NCBI RefSeq assembly: GCF_028290435.1
Contig: NZ_JAQGJV010000035.1
Location: 1-59,134, forward strand
Reading direction: 5' to 3'
Length of the DNA stretch: 59,134 nt
Source: Devosia sp.
GTDB taxonomy: Bacteria; Pseudomonadota; Alphaproteobacteria; Rhizobiales; Devosiaceae
Shown: positions 1 through 7,926 of the stretch, in pieces
How the letters are laid out: each line of letters begins with the position of its first letter
Position numbering within the stretch: the stretch's first letter is position 1
Program-made: the position numbers and the translations under genes
Notes under the pieces: model-generated
Told to the model about the DNA's origin: nothing
Databases searched by the model: none
What the model saw: only the letters and a program-made list of their open reading frames with translations

Positions 1-62
1 ACAAAACCATGAGGCAAGTCTCGCCGCATGCCGCAGTCTTCGAGCCGTCCCGCTCTGCGGGC

Positions 63-85
63 AAATCGATCCAGTGGATCGATTT
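63..85. repeat. Perfect 11-bp inverted repeat around one base
   Basis: Arms AAATCGATCCA and TGGATCGATTT flank a single G at position 74. The palindrome lies just upstream of a Shine-Dalgarno-like stretch at 88-97. It could be an operator, a hairpin, or a fragment of an extragenic palindromic repeat. Nothing else in the window identifies it. Confidence 0.6.
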
Positions 86-99
86 GAGGAGAGAAGGCC

Positions 100-201
100 A
101 TGAGAGCTACGCTCGAATGGCAAGGAACCCGCCCGGTCCACCCCCAGCGGCGCGTCCACTTGCCCATTTCTTGCCGGGATCGTCGTGCTAACCTGCGGTA
201 A
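100..201 (+). CDS. Possible very short ORF (33 aa), doubtful
   Basis: An ATG at 100 follows a purine-rich stretch at 88-97 that could act as a ribosome binding site. The product is basic (MRATLEWQGTRPVHPQRRV...) and ends at a TAA at 199-201. No family is recognised. It may be a real micro-protein, a decayed gene remnant or chance. The rest of the first 230 bases shows no convincing coding region. Confidence 0.2.
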   Translation: MRATLEWQGTRPVHPQRRVHLPISCRDRRANLR

Positions 202-230
202 GCCCGCTCCGGGCGAGGGGCCCGTCGTCC

Positions 231-1580
231 ATGCAACTCAAGAACAACGCCTATCGCCTCAACGAAACCCTCAAGGGCGTCGAGACGATGACGCGCTTTG
301 CCCTGGCCGTGCTGGCCCTGGCGTCGGGCGTTTATACCTATCTGGGCGTGCGCGGCATCCTTGATGGCTCGGCCACCTTCGTGTTCTTCGCCGCCATCAT
401 CTATTCGGCCGCCGTCTCGGTCGCCATCTACGCGTTCTGGAGCTTCATGCTCCGCTTCGTGCCGCTGGTGACCTCTGGGGTGCAGCGCATCGGCCTCTTC
501 GTCACCATGGCGATCGGCTGCATCATGATCATGGCCATGAGCTCCTGGCTCAACGCCGCGGCCCTGGCCGGCTCTGCCGCGCTTGAGCAACATATGGCGG
601 TGACCCTGCAGGGCTATGCCGAAGACCTCGACGACGCCCATGCCAATGCGCTCGCTGCGCAGAGCCTGCTGCCAGACGTGCAGCGCGCCGCCGAGCGCTT
701 CGAGACCCTGGCCGCCTCCGAGCGTGAATCGGGCGCGCTGACCGGCACCACCGGCTCAGGCAGCGTGGTGCAATTGCTGAGCCAGATGGGCTCGCAAATG
801 ACCCAGCTCGCCGCCACCATTACGGGTAGCCGCGAGGAGGTGGCCGGGCAGTTCGAACAGGGCTCGGCGCGCCTCGCCACCATGCGCGAACTGGTCTCCA
901 CCCCCGGCGCCATCGAGCCGCGAAGCGACCAGTTCCAGGCCGAAGCCGTCCAGCTCACCGCCGTCATCGCCGCCCTGCAACAGACCGGCGTCGCCGCCTC
1001 GGTCAAGCGGGCCTCCGCCGATCTCAGTGCCGGCTTCATCGCCCCGGTCGCCGATGGTGCTTCGGCCGATCTCGCCAGCCGGCAGGATCGGGTGATGGAA
1101 ACCGTGCGCACCTCCGTCGCCGCCCAATCGGCGCAACTGACCGCCGCCGCCGACGAAATCCTCGCCACGCCCCTGATCGAGCAACGCCGCTTCGTGCCCC
1201 TGTCCAGCGCCGAGGCGGTGATCCGCTACTGGAGCGATTTCATCCCGAGCTGGGCTGGCGCCATCTCCATCGACATGCTGCCGGTTGTGCTGGTCCTGGT
1301 GCTGATGATCGTCAACGACGCCCTGCGCCGCGATGCCGACAGCCTGGAGGAGGCCGAAAATATCACGGCCGCTGAAATGCTGCGGGCCATGGCGCTGTAT
1401 CGACGCATGCAGGAGACCGGTGTTCTCTCCGAACCAATCCCCATGCCCGTAACTCCCGAGGCCGAGCCGGTTCCGGACGAGCCGCTGGCCCCTGCAGCAC
1501 AGGCACCACCCGACGATGCCACCGTCACCCCCATCGATACCGCCCAGCGCAAGCGCAATGAGGGCCCGGCCAGGCCATGA
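231..1580 (+). CDS. Coiled-coil membrane protein of unknown function
   Basis: The product is 449 aa. Three hydrophobic segments sit near the N-terminus (about residues 20-40, 49-73 and 86-105). A long Ala/Gln/Glu-rich, probably helical or coiled-coil region of about 230 residues follows, then a fourth membrane segment (about 341-363). The tail is rich in Pro, Glu and Ala. The layout resembles a receptor or scaffold with a large extracytoplasmic loop, but no signalling domain (HAMP, kinase, MCP) is visible. The ATG at 231 is preceded by GAGGGG at 215-220; an in-frame ATG at 288 is an alternative. Its end overlaps the next gene by 4 bp (ATGA), so the two are probably co-translated. I do not recognise the family. 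Confidence 0.75.
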   Translation: MQLKNNAYRLNETLKGVETMTRFALAVLALASGVYTYLGVRGILDGSATFVFFAAIIYSAAVSVAIYAFWSFMLRFVPLVTSGVQRIGLFVTMAIGCIMIMAMSSWLNAAALAGSAALEQHMAVTLQGYAEDLDDAHANALAAQSLLPDVQRAAERFETLAASERESGALTGTTGSGSVVQLLSQMGSQMTQLAATITGSREEVAGQFEQGSARLATMRELVSTPGAIEPRSDQFQAEAVQLTAVIAALQQTGVAASVKRASADLSAGFIAPVADGASADLASRQDRVMETVRTSVAAQSAQLTAAADEILATPLIEQRRFVPLSSAEAVIRYWSDFIPSWAGAISIDMLPVVLVLVLMIVNDALRRDADSLEEAENITAAEMLRAMALYRRMQETGVLSEPIPMPVTPEAEPVPDEPLAPAAQAPPDDATVTPIDTAQRKRNEGPARP

Positions 1581-2413
1581 AAACCGACGCCAATGCGCGT
1601 GCCGACACAAAGGACGGCCCGTTCTACCGGCGGCTGATCGCCTTCCTCGCCGGCTTCGAGGACGGCGCCATCATGCGGGTGGCGTTTTTCGGCCTGCTCC
1701 TGGGCACTGTGTCGGTGCTGTATGTCGATTATCGCGAATTGAGCGCCGGCGAAGGCTCAGCTCTGGCCGTGCCCACACGGCCCATCCTGCCCCCCGCGAC
1801 CGACCCGACCGGCCCGGCCCAGGGCCCCATGCCGCCCATTACCACCAGCCCCGACCTGCTCGACGATCCCGTGGTTATCGCGCTGGAGCCCGGAGGCGTG
1901 CTGACCCTGACCGGCACCATCGATATCGGCTCCGCCGAGCGGTTTGCCACCGAGATCGCGGCGCGCGGCGAATATGTCAAAACCATCGCACTCGATTCCC
2001 CGGGCGGTTCGGTCGAGGACGCGCTGACCATCGCTACATTGATCCACGACAAGGGGTTTGCCACCTCTGTGGCGGCCGGCGCGCTCTGTGCCTCGTCCTG
2101 CCCATTGGTGTTCGCCGCCGGCAAGGGGCGCCTCGCCACGCCGCAGTCGGCGATCGGCGTGCACCAGATCTATGCTGCCCAGCTTTCGGACGATCCGCAG
2201 GCAGCCTTGCGTGTTGCCGGCGCCGCCATGGCGGACGCACAAACCACAACTGCCCGAATCACCCGCTTTCTGGATATAGTGGGTGTTGATCCGTCCGTTT
2301 GGGTACATGCCCTCGAAACGCCACCGGATCGGCTCTACTACTTTACGCCTGAGGAACTGACGAAATACCGCCTGGTCACCGCGCTGGAAAATCAGCCAAC
2401 GACCGGAACCTGA
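1577..2413 (+). CDS. Membrane-anchored ClpP/crotonase-like serine protease
   Basis: The product is 278 aa. One membrane segment lies at about residues 32-50, followed by a Pro-rich linker (64-92) and a ClpP-like fold. The family signature is visible: SPGGS at 141-145, a nucleophile region CASSC at 171-175 (Ser173 or Ser174) and a His in IGVHQ (His196), as in ClpP-related periplasmic proteases. The domain probably lies outside the cytoplasm, assuming the N-terminal anchor is oriented type II. The gene overlaps the upstream coiled-coil membrane protein gene by 4 bp, which suggests that protein is a partner or substrate. The specific target is unknown. Confidence 0.75.
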   Translation: MKTDANARADTKDGPFYRRLIAFLAGFEDGAIMRVAFFGLLLGTVSVLYVDYRELSAGEGSALAVPTRPILPPATDPTGPAQGPMPPITTSPDLLDDPVVIALEPGGVLTLTGTIDIGSAERFATEIAARGEYVKTIALDSPGGSVEDALTIATLIHDKGFATSVAAGALCASSCPLVFAAGKGRLATPQSAIGVHQIYAAQLSDDPQAALRVAGAAMADAQTTTARITRFLDIVGVDPSVWVHALETPPDRLYYFTPEELTKYRLVTALENQPTTGT

Positions 2414-2463
2414 GGAGGGGTGCGGGCATTTTGTTCCAATGTGTCTATGGAGAGGAGGCCATG

Positions 2464-2766
2464 ATGACTGACGTACATACCCTTACGCGCCACCGCGATA
2501 TCCAGAACTGGGTCACGGACCGACGCGGTATTCCTGCCATCGCCCGGGTTCGCAACAGCTTCGGCGAAGTGCGGGCGCAACTGCGCCTGAGTTTCCAGCG
2601 GGCCAATGCTGCCAAGAACGATCCGGCCAGCCAGGATGACGGCATGAGCCCGTGCTCCTGGACCGCCTGGCTGGCCGAACTCGACCGCCAGCAACTGGCC
2701 CTCAAGGTTGATAGCACCAAGGCGGATAGTTTTGAGCTGGTCGAACGGCGCGGCGCCGTTAACTAG
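2464..2766 (+). CDS. Small conserved-looking hypothetical protein (100 aa)
   Basis: The protein begins MTDVHTLTRHRDIQNWV. It is soluble, with no signal peptide or membrane segment. Two ATGs lie in tandem at 2461 and 2464 behind a strong AGGAGG at 2453-2458; spacing favours 2464, giving 100 aa. The composition is mixed and charged. I recognise no domain. It lies 50 bp after the protease gene and may be the last gene of that transcript, since a hairpin follows it. Confidence 0.65.
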   Translation: MTDVHTLTRHRDIQNWVTDRRGIPAIARVRNSFGEVRAQLRLSFQRANAAKNDPASQDDGMSPCSWTAWLAELDRQQLALKVDSTKADSFELVERRGAVN

Positions 2767-2790
2767 GCGATAAACTTGCCTGTAACGATG

Positions 2791-2814
2791 CGGCACGGGC
2801 GCAAACCCGTGCCG
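2791..2814 (+). terminator. Hairpin after the small hypothetical gene
   Basis: Stem CGGCACGGG (2791-2799) pairs perfectly with CCCGTGCCG (2806-2814) over a 6-nt loop. The following bases are only weakly T-rich, so it may be a weak terminator or an mRNA-stabilising hairpin. Confidence 0.5.
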
Positions 2815-2980
2815 TTCTGCATTCGGACAATCCCTTACGCGGTGAACACGAGAGTTTTCATTAAAGTGGCATTCACCTTTCGGGCGACTATCCCGCACCT
2901 TCTTGAGTGGCTGCTTCATTGTGGCAAGACCATCTTAACGCCGTGCATGGCTCATGGGAGGTCACAATAAGGAAGCCCGC

Positions 2981-5287
2981 GTGCTCAATTCGGCCCGCAA
3001 ATCAATGCCGACCCTCGACTACGTGTCGATAGTCCGCTCCGTCTATGGAGATAGGCGGGCGTTGTTGGCTGGCGCCTTCGCTTCCGCATCAGCGGCGGGC
3101 CTGACCGCCTACAAGGCCCATTCGATCCCCCTCGCGCTGGTCACCTGCGCGTTTTTGATCTTTGGCGCGGCGCGCTATTTCAACATGCAGGCCTTCTGGC
3201 GCGCCAATATCGATAGCGACGATGCCGATGCGGCCGAGCGCTGGGAATTGCGCGCTATGATCGGCGGCTCGGCAGTTGCGCTCACCTATGGGGTGTGGTG
3301 CCTCGTCACCATGGCATGGACCAGCGATCCCTATGCCGAACTGGTCAGCGCCTCGCTGTCCATTGCCGTCATGGTTGGGCTGATCGCCCGCAATTTCGGC
3401 CTCGATCGCTTGGTTGCCACCCAACTCCTGCTGGTCATCGTGCCGCTGGCGATCGGGCTGTTCCTGCATGGCGACGCCTATCACGCCATCCTCGCCGTGC
3501 TGCTGGTCGTCATGCTGTCCAGCTTCCGCCGGCTGGCCGGCGATATCCGCACCATCCTGCTGAGCGCCGTGCATGGACGGGTCGAGGCCTCGCGCCTGGC
3601 CGCCGAGCTCGATATGGCCATGTCCACCATGCAGCATGGCCTGTGCATGCTTGATGAAAGCGGCGTCGTCACCGTGGCCAACGAGCATGCGGTGCGCACC
3701 TTCTCGCTGATCAACATGACCAATTTGGTCGGGCAGTCATTTCAAAGCGTGCTTGAAAAGCTGGGCGAAAACGGCCGCCTGCCGCGCACCGCCGTCGACC
3801 GGTTGCTTGATATCGTGAGCCGGCGTGCCTCGGGCAAGGTGCTGCTCTGCCTGCCGCATGGCCGTTATTACGAAGTCACCGTCAGCTCGCGCCAGGAGCG
3901 CAGCGTGCTGCTGTTCGAGGATATCAGCGACCGCGTCGCCGCCGAGGAACGCATCAGCTTCATGGCCCGCCACGATGCGTTGACGAGCCTCCCCAACCGC
4001 ACCTATTTCAGCGAGATCGTGACCGAAGACCTGGCCACCCGCGAGCGCAATGGCGAGCCGGCCCGCCCCGTGGCGCTGATGATCCTGGATATCGACGACT
4101 TCAAGCACGTCAACGACACGCTGGGCCATATCGTGGGCGACCGGTTGCTGACCGAAGTGGCGCAGCGCCTGCGCGGCTCGGTGGGCCCCGAGGCTGTGCT
4201 GGCGCGGCTGGGCGGCGACGAGTTCATCATCTATCGCGGCACGATCGGCGACCCCGCCGAGGCCGACGCCGAAGTCGCGGCCATTATCGCCGCCTTCGCC
4301 ACGCCCTTCGCCATCGACGGCATGGCGCTATCGACCAATATCAGCGTCGGGCTGGTCACCAGCACCTCGCTCGACGACCACCTCGATGCGCTGATGACCA
4401 AGGCCGACCTGGCGCTCTATATGGCCAAGGGTGACGGCAAGGGCCGCAGCCAGATTTTCCATGCCCAGATGGATATCGACTATCATTACCGCCAGCGGCT
4501 TAAGACCGACCTGCGCACCGCCGTGCGCACCGGCGGCCTGATGCTGGCGTTCCAGCCGCAACTGGATATCGCCTCGCGCAAGGTGGTGGCCTGCGAGGCG
4601 CTGGCGCGTTGGGATCATCCCGAACTGGGCAGTATTCCGCCCTCCACCTTCATTCCCCTTGCCGAGGAAATGGGCCTGATCTCCGAAATCACCGCCTGGG
4701 TGCTGCAGGCGGCGACCCTGCAGTGCCAGAGCTGGCCGGGCGATATCGGCGTTGCCGTCAACATATCGGCGCACGATTTCCGCGGCGGCGATATCGGCGC
4801 CATGGTGGCGCGGGCGCTGGAGCTGTCCGGCCTGCCGCCCGCCCGGCTGGAGGTGGAAGTCACCGAAACCGTGCTCATCGAGGAGCGCGATATCGCGCTC
4901 AAAGTGCTCAATGCCCTGGCGGCGCAAGGCATTTCCATTGCGCTGGATGATTTCGGCACCGGCTATTCGTCGCTGAGCTATCTGAGCGCGCTGCCCTTCA
5001 CCAAGCTCAAGATCGACCGCAGCTTCGTGGTCGATATCGCCACCGACCAGCGCTCGCTCAAGCTCCTGGCCAATGTGGCCCGGCTGGGCCGCGATCTGGG
5101 CTTGACGGTAACCGCCGAAGGGGTGGAAACCGAAGAGCAGCTCAATGCCATGCTGGCCAAGACCCGCATTGAGCAGGTGCAGGGCTATTTCTTCAGCCGG
5201 CCGCTGCCGCCCCGCGATATTGCCGAGCTGATCAGTCGTCTGAACGCCAACCCCGCCCAGGCCGCGCTAATCCGCAAGCATGGTTAA
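2981..5287 (+). CDS. Membrane GGDEF-EAL cyclic-di-GMP protein with PAS-like domain
   Basis: This protein would make and/or break down the second messenger cyclic-di-GMP at the inner membrane. Counting from the chosen start (768 aa), the first ~190 residues hold about five or six hydrophobic segments. A PAS-like sensor follows (around MQHGLCMLDESGVV), then a GGDEF domain with intact GGDEF motif at about 411 (RLGGDEFIIYRG) and an EAL domain with EALARW at about 539 and DDFGTGYSSL. Both catalytic signatures look intact, so the net activity cannot be read from sequence. GTG 2981 was chosen because AAGGAAG lies 6 nt upstream; ATG 2954 and ATG 3005 are in-frame alternatives. It stands alone, upstream of the FeeM-like gene. 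Confidence 0.9.
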   Translation: MLNSARKSMPTLDYVSIVRSVYGDRRALLAGAFASASAAGLTAYKAHSIPLALVTCAFLIFGAARYFNMQAFWRANIDSDDADAAERWELRAMIGGSAVALTYGVWCLVTMAWTSDPYAELVSASLSIAVMVGLIARNFGLDRLVATQLLLVIVPLAIGLFLHGDAYHAILAVLLVVMLSSFRRLAGDIRTILLSAVHGRVEASRLAAELDMAMSTMQHGLCMLDESGVVTVANEHAVRTFSLINMTNLVGQSFQSVLEKLGENGRLPRTAVDRLLDIVSRRASGKVLLCLPHGRYYEVTVSSRQERSVLLFEDISDRVAAEERISFMARHDALTSLPNRTYFSEIVTEDLATRERNGEPARPVALMILDIDDFKHVNDTLGHIVGDRLLTEVAQRLRGSVGPEAVLARLGGDEFIIYRGTIGDPAEADAEVAAIIAAFATPFAIDGMALSTNISVGLVTSTSLDDHLDALMTKADLALYMAKGDGKGRSQIFHAQMDIDYHYRQRLKTDLRTAVRTGGLMLAFQPQLDIASRKVVACEALARWDHPELGSIPPSTFIPLAEEMGLISEITAWVLQAATLQCQSWPGDIGVAVNISAHDFRGGDIGAMVARALELSGLPPARLEVEVTETVLIEERDIALKVLNALAAQGISIALDDFGTGYSSLSYLSALPFTKLKIDRSFVVDIATDQRSLKLLANVARLGRDLGLTVTAEGVETEEQLNAMLAKTRIEQVQGYFFSRPLPPRDIAELISRLNANPAQAALIRKHG

Positions 5288-5376
5288 CCCCCGTTAAGCA
5301 TTTGTACGAACTGGCGAAATGGAGGTCGCTTGGGCTTTCGGTCGAACGCAGCCATTATTTCTCGTGTTTGCTATGG

Positions 5377-5391
5377 CTAACAAAAGATTAA
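5377..5391 (+). promoter_or_regulatory. CtrA-box-like site upstream of the FeeM-like gene
   Basis: CTAA-N7-TTAA followed by C matches 7 of 8 defined bases of the alphaproteobacterial CtrA consensus TTAA-N7-TTAA. It ends 28 bp before the ATG at 5420. Spacing and position fit a cell-cycle-regulated promoter, but binding is inferred. Confidence 0.5.
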
Positions 5392-5419
5392 CATAACCCC
5401 AGTCGTTTGGGGATTGGGC

Positions 5420-6178
5420 ATGAGTGCGGCAACCGATTCAACCGGCAGCGCAGCGTCGCGCTTTGCCGTTACACTGATTGATCTGCTCGATCGCGTGCAA
5501 TACCGGCGGGTCTCGGTCGACGAACAGTTCGACCCTGTCTATGCCTTGCGCTACGCCGCTTATCGGCGCGAAGACTTCGTGCCCGTCAATTCCCAGGAGA
5601 TGACCCGGGACGATTATGACGACGCGGCCAACTGCTACAGCTTCGGCGTCTATATCGACGACGTCCTGGTCAGCTCGATCCGTTTTCACGTGGTGACGCC
5701 CGACAATCCGACCTCGCCCAGCCGCACCATCTGGCCCGAAATCCTCGAGCCCGTGCTGGAGCGCGGCGACAGCTATATCGACCCCAGCCGCTTCACCGCC
5801 GACCACGATGCCTCGCTGGACATTCCCGCCCTGCCCTACCTGACGCTGCGCATCGTCGCCATGGCCTGTGAGCATTTCGCCGTGCGCTACTGCATTTCCT
5901 CAGTACGCTCGGAGCATTCGGCATTTTACCGCCGCGTCTTCGGCTCCCAGCAACTGGGCGACGAGCGCAATTGGGGCGAACTGAGATTCCCGGTCTGCCT
6001 CTATGCCGCAGATGTGCCGGTGATCCGCGATCGCGTCGCCGACCGCTTCCCGTTCTTCATGTCGACCCCCGAAGAGCGCGCCAAGCTGTTCGATGGCCTG
6101 GGCAAACCGGTGCAGGCGATCGCCCCCACCGCCCGCATGGCCCATCGCCTGCGGATGATCGAGATGGGCGCCGCCTAG
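5420..6178 (+). CDS. FeeM-like N-acyl amino acid synthase (GNAT/autoinducer-synthase fold)
   Basis: The protein (252 aa) resembles FeeM-type N-acyl amino acid synthases, a branch of the acyltransferase fold shared with LuxI-type autoinducer synthases. These transfer a fatty acyl group from acyl carrier protein to an amino group. Visible family features are the early YALRYAAYRRE segment, the central SSIRFHVV strand, DPSRFTAD, and the long Ala/Met helix YLTLRIVAMACEHF followed by CISSVRSEHSAFYRR. ATG 5420 is preferred over the upstream TTG at 5414. The stop shares a CTAG with the stop of the convergent histidine kinase gene. A CtrA-like box lies just upstream. The acyl acceptor is unknown. Confidence 0.7.
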   Translation: MSAATDSTGSAASRFAVTLIDLLDRVQYRRVSVDEQFDPVYALRYAAYRREDFVPVNSQEMTRDDYDDAANCYSFGVYIDDVLVSSIRFHVVTPDNPTSPSRTIWPEILEPVLERGDSYIDPSRFTADHDASLDIPALPYLTLRIVAMACEHFAVRYCISSVRSEHSAFYRRVFGSQQLGDERNWGELRFPVCLYAADVPVIRDRVADRFPFFMSTPEERAKLFDGLGKPVQAIAPTARMAHRLRMIEMGAA

Positions 6179-7347
6179 TTCAGCGGCATGACGAAAGTGA
6201 AGCGTGTTTCCGCGTCCGACGAGGTGACTTCGAGCGTGCCCCCGTGGGCCGCGGCGATCTGCGAGGCGATGTAGAGGCCCAGCCCCAATCCCTGCTGGCT
6301 GGCCTGGACATGGCCGCGATAAAACGGCTGGAACAATCGGCCCAGCGTCGCGGGATCGATCGGTTCGCCCGCATTGGCGACCCATAGCTCGAACGCTCCA
6401 TTGCGCGTGCTGGCGCCGACCCGCACCGCCTGGTCGGGCGCCCCATGGGTCAGTGCATTGCCCAAAAGGTTGGAGAACAATTGGGCGATCCGCACCCGGT
6501 CGCAGACCACCTGGCGGTCCAGCGCAAATTCGGTCTGGATGGCGCGGTCGGGCCAACTGGCGCGCAGTTCGGCAATCACCTGGCTCAGCAAAGGCTCGAT
6601 CTCGGCTGACTCGTCGCGCAGCGCCAGCCCATTGCCCAGGCGGCCACGGGCGAAATCCAGCACATTCTCGATCAGTTCGCCCATGCGCGACACGCTGCTC
6701 TGCATCAGCTTGACTATAGTGATCGCCTTGTCGTCGAGCGGCCGCTTCAGCAAAAGATTGGTGCCGGCCTGGATCGAGGCCAGCGGATTGCGCAGGTCAT
6801 GCCCCAAAACGGCGATGAACTGCTCGCGCAATTCGGACGTCTGCCGCTCGGTCAGCAAATGGGCCTCGCTGGAATTGAGCTTTTCGGCCGCCTCCAGATG
6901 ATAGCCGATCAGCTCGGCGAACAGCTTGAACATGCCGATCACCTCAGGCGTCTGCAGCCGCGCCGGGCGCGGATCGATGGCGCAGAGCGTGCCGAAGAAG
7001 CGCCCACCGGGCAGCGTGATCGGCATCGAGATATAGCTCTGAAAGCCATATTGCAGCGGCGTATGGTGGTTGCGGAAGGCGGGGTCGTTGTCGACATGGT
7101 CGATGACCACCGCGTCCCCGGTCTGGCGGATTTCGTGGCAGATCGTCGTCTCGACCCGCAATTCGCCGCCAGACTTGAGGCCAAAATCGATATTGTCGAG
7201 CACCTGGCAGGCGATCCAGCGATCCTCGGTCACGCGCGCGACCGCAGCAAAGCCCATGCCGGTCGTACGGCACACGACTTCGAGGATGGTGGGAACGGCT
7301 TCAATGCCTTTAACGGCATCGATATCGTGCTGAAAGTCTGCGCTCAC
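6175..7347 (-). CDS. GAF-domain sensor histidine kinase
   Basis: This is a cytoplasmic two-component sensor of about 390 aa from GTG 7347. An N-terminal GAF domain (about 15-150; EVVCRTTGMGFAAVARV, FFGTLCAIDPRP) is followed by a HisKA dimerisation domain with phospho-acceptor His in GHDLRNPL at about residue 183. The HATPase domain has its N box (NLLGNALTHG) and glycine boxes (VANAGEP, GLGLGLYI). The reading frame stays open to a TTG at 7506, but the extra ~53 residues look unlike a domain and GTG 7347 fits the GAF start better. No response regulator gene adjoins it. Its TAG stop overlaps that of the FeeM-like gene. Confidence 0.85.
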   Translation of the reverse strand: MSADFQHDIDAVKGIEAVPTILEVVCRTTGMGFAAVARVTEDRWIACQVLDNIDFGLKSGGELRVETTICHEIRQTGDAVVIDHVDNDPAFRNHHTPLQYGFQSYISMPITLPGGRFFGTLCAIDPRPARLQTPEVIGMFKLFAELIGYHLEAAEKLNSSEAHLLTERQTSELREQFIAVLGHDLRNPLASIQAGTNLLLKRPLDDKAITIVKLMQSSVSRMGELIENVLDFARGRLGNGLALRDESAEIEPLLSQVIAELRASWPDRAIQTEFALDRQVVCDRVRIAQLFSNLLGNALTHGAPDQAVRVGASTRNGAFELWVANAGEPIDPATLGRLFQPFYRGHVQASQQGLGLGLYIASQIAAAHGGTLEVTSSDAETRFTFVMPLN

Positions 7348-7517
7348 GCTTGGTCGCTCTTGGCCTGTCGCTGAAATGGGGTTTTGGCGCGACGCATTCG
7401 CCTCAACACGCCAATCAGTGCACTCGATCTTGCCGGGCGGCAAGCAGATCGGAGCACAATCGTTCCAGACGATCGAATGAACGCCGATTTGTACGTCTCG
7501 TACCAACCGGCTGACGC

Positions 7518-7772
7518 TCAGTCCAGATCGGGCACATCACCTTCTTGATAGAGCACCACCGGCGGCCCGAACTCGCCGAGCAGCAGATCGGCCGAGCGCG
7601 ACCAGGCGATCACCCCGACATGACGCCGCGCCATTTCCCTGGCGGTGCGGATCGCCGTGCCCTCGTCGCGCATCTCGCGCGGCTCGAACGCCGGCAACAG
7701 TTCGCCATCCTCCGAGCGATCGAAGGCCAGCAGAACGATCAGCTTGGTGGGTTTGGGCTCGGCATCGCTCAT
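7518..7772 (-). CDS. Small hypothetical protein (84 aa)
   Basis: The protein begins MSDAEPKPTKLIVLLAFDRS. It has a short beta-strand-like start, then an acidic and Arg-rich middle (AIRTAREMARRHVGVIAWSRSAD), and ends in an acidic tail. No signal peptide or membrane segment is seen. Its position beside the tRNA-Thr gene, on the same strand, suggests it is transcribed after the tRNA. The function is not recognised; it looks like a genuine compact protein rather than a shadow because no gene lies opposite. Confidence 0.6.
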   Translation of the reverse strand: MSDAEPKPTKLIVLLAFDRSEDGELLPAFEPREMRDEGTAIRTAREMARRHVGVIAWSRSADLLLGEFGPPVVLYQEGDVPDLD

Positions 7773-7820
7773 CGGCGGTCACTATCGGGATTGTGGAGGC
7801 AATCGCCCAACCGGGAGAAG

Positions 7821-7896
7821 TGGTGCCGCTTAGGTGACTCGAACACCTGACCCCATCATTACGAATGATGTGCTCTACCAACTGAGCTAAAGCGGC
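7821..7896 (-). tRNA. tRNA-Thr (anticodon CGT)
   Basis: Read on the minus strand, the 7-bp acceptor stem GCCGCTT/AAGCGGC, the D arm with GCTC...GAGC, the anticodon stem CATCA/TGATG with loop TTCGTAA, and the T arm with TTCGAGT all form. Anticodon CGT reads ACG (threonine). Discriminator A and an encoded CCA are present at 7821-7824. Confidence 0.95.
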
Positions 7897-7926
7897 TTGA
7901 TCGGTGGGCCGATCGATGGGCGTCTT

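Noticed and set aside
2776..2970. 64-codon ORF between the small hypothetical gene and the GGDEF-EAL gene
   Set aside because: It contains the hairpin at 2791-2814, runs into the next gene's start and has no ribosome site.
5284..5297. TTAACCCCCGTTAA near the end of the GGDEF-EAL gene as a CtrA box
   Set aside because: The spacer is 6 nt, not 7, and the first TTAA contains the TAA stop codon of the gene.
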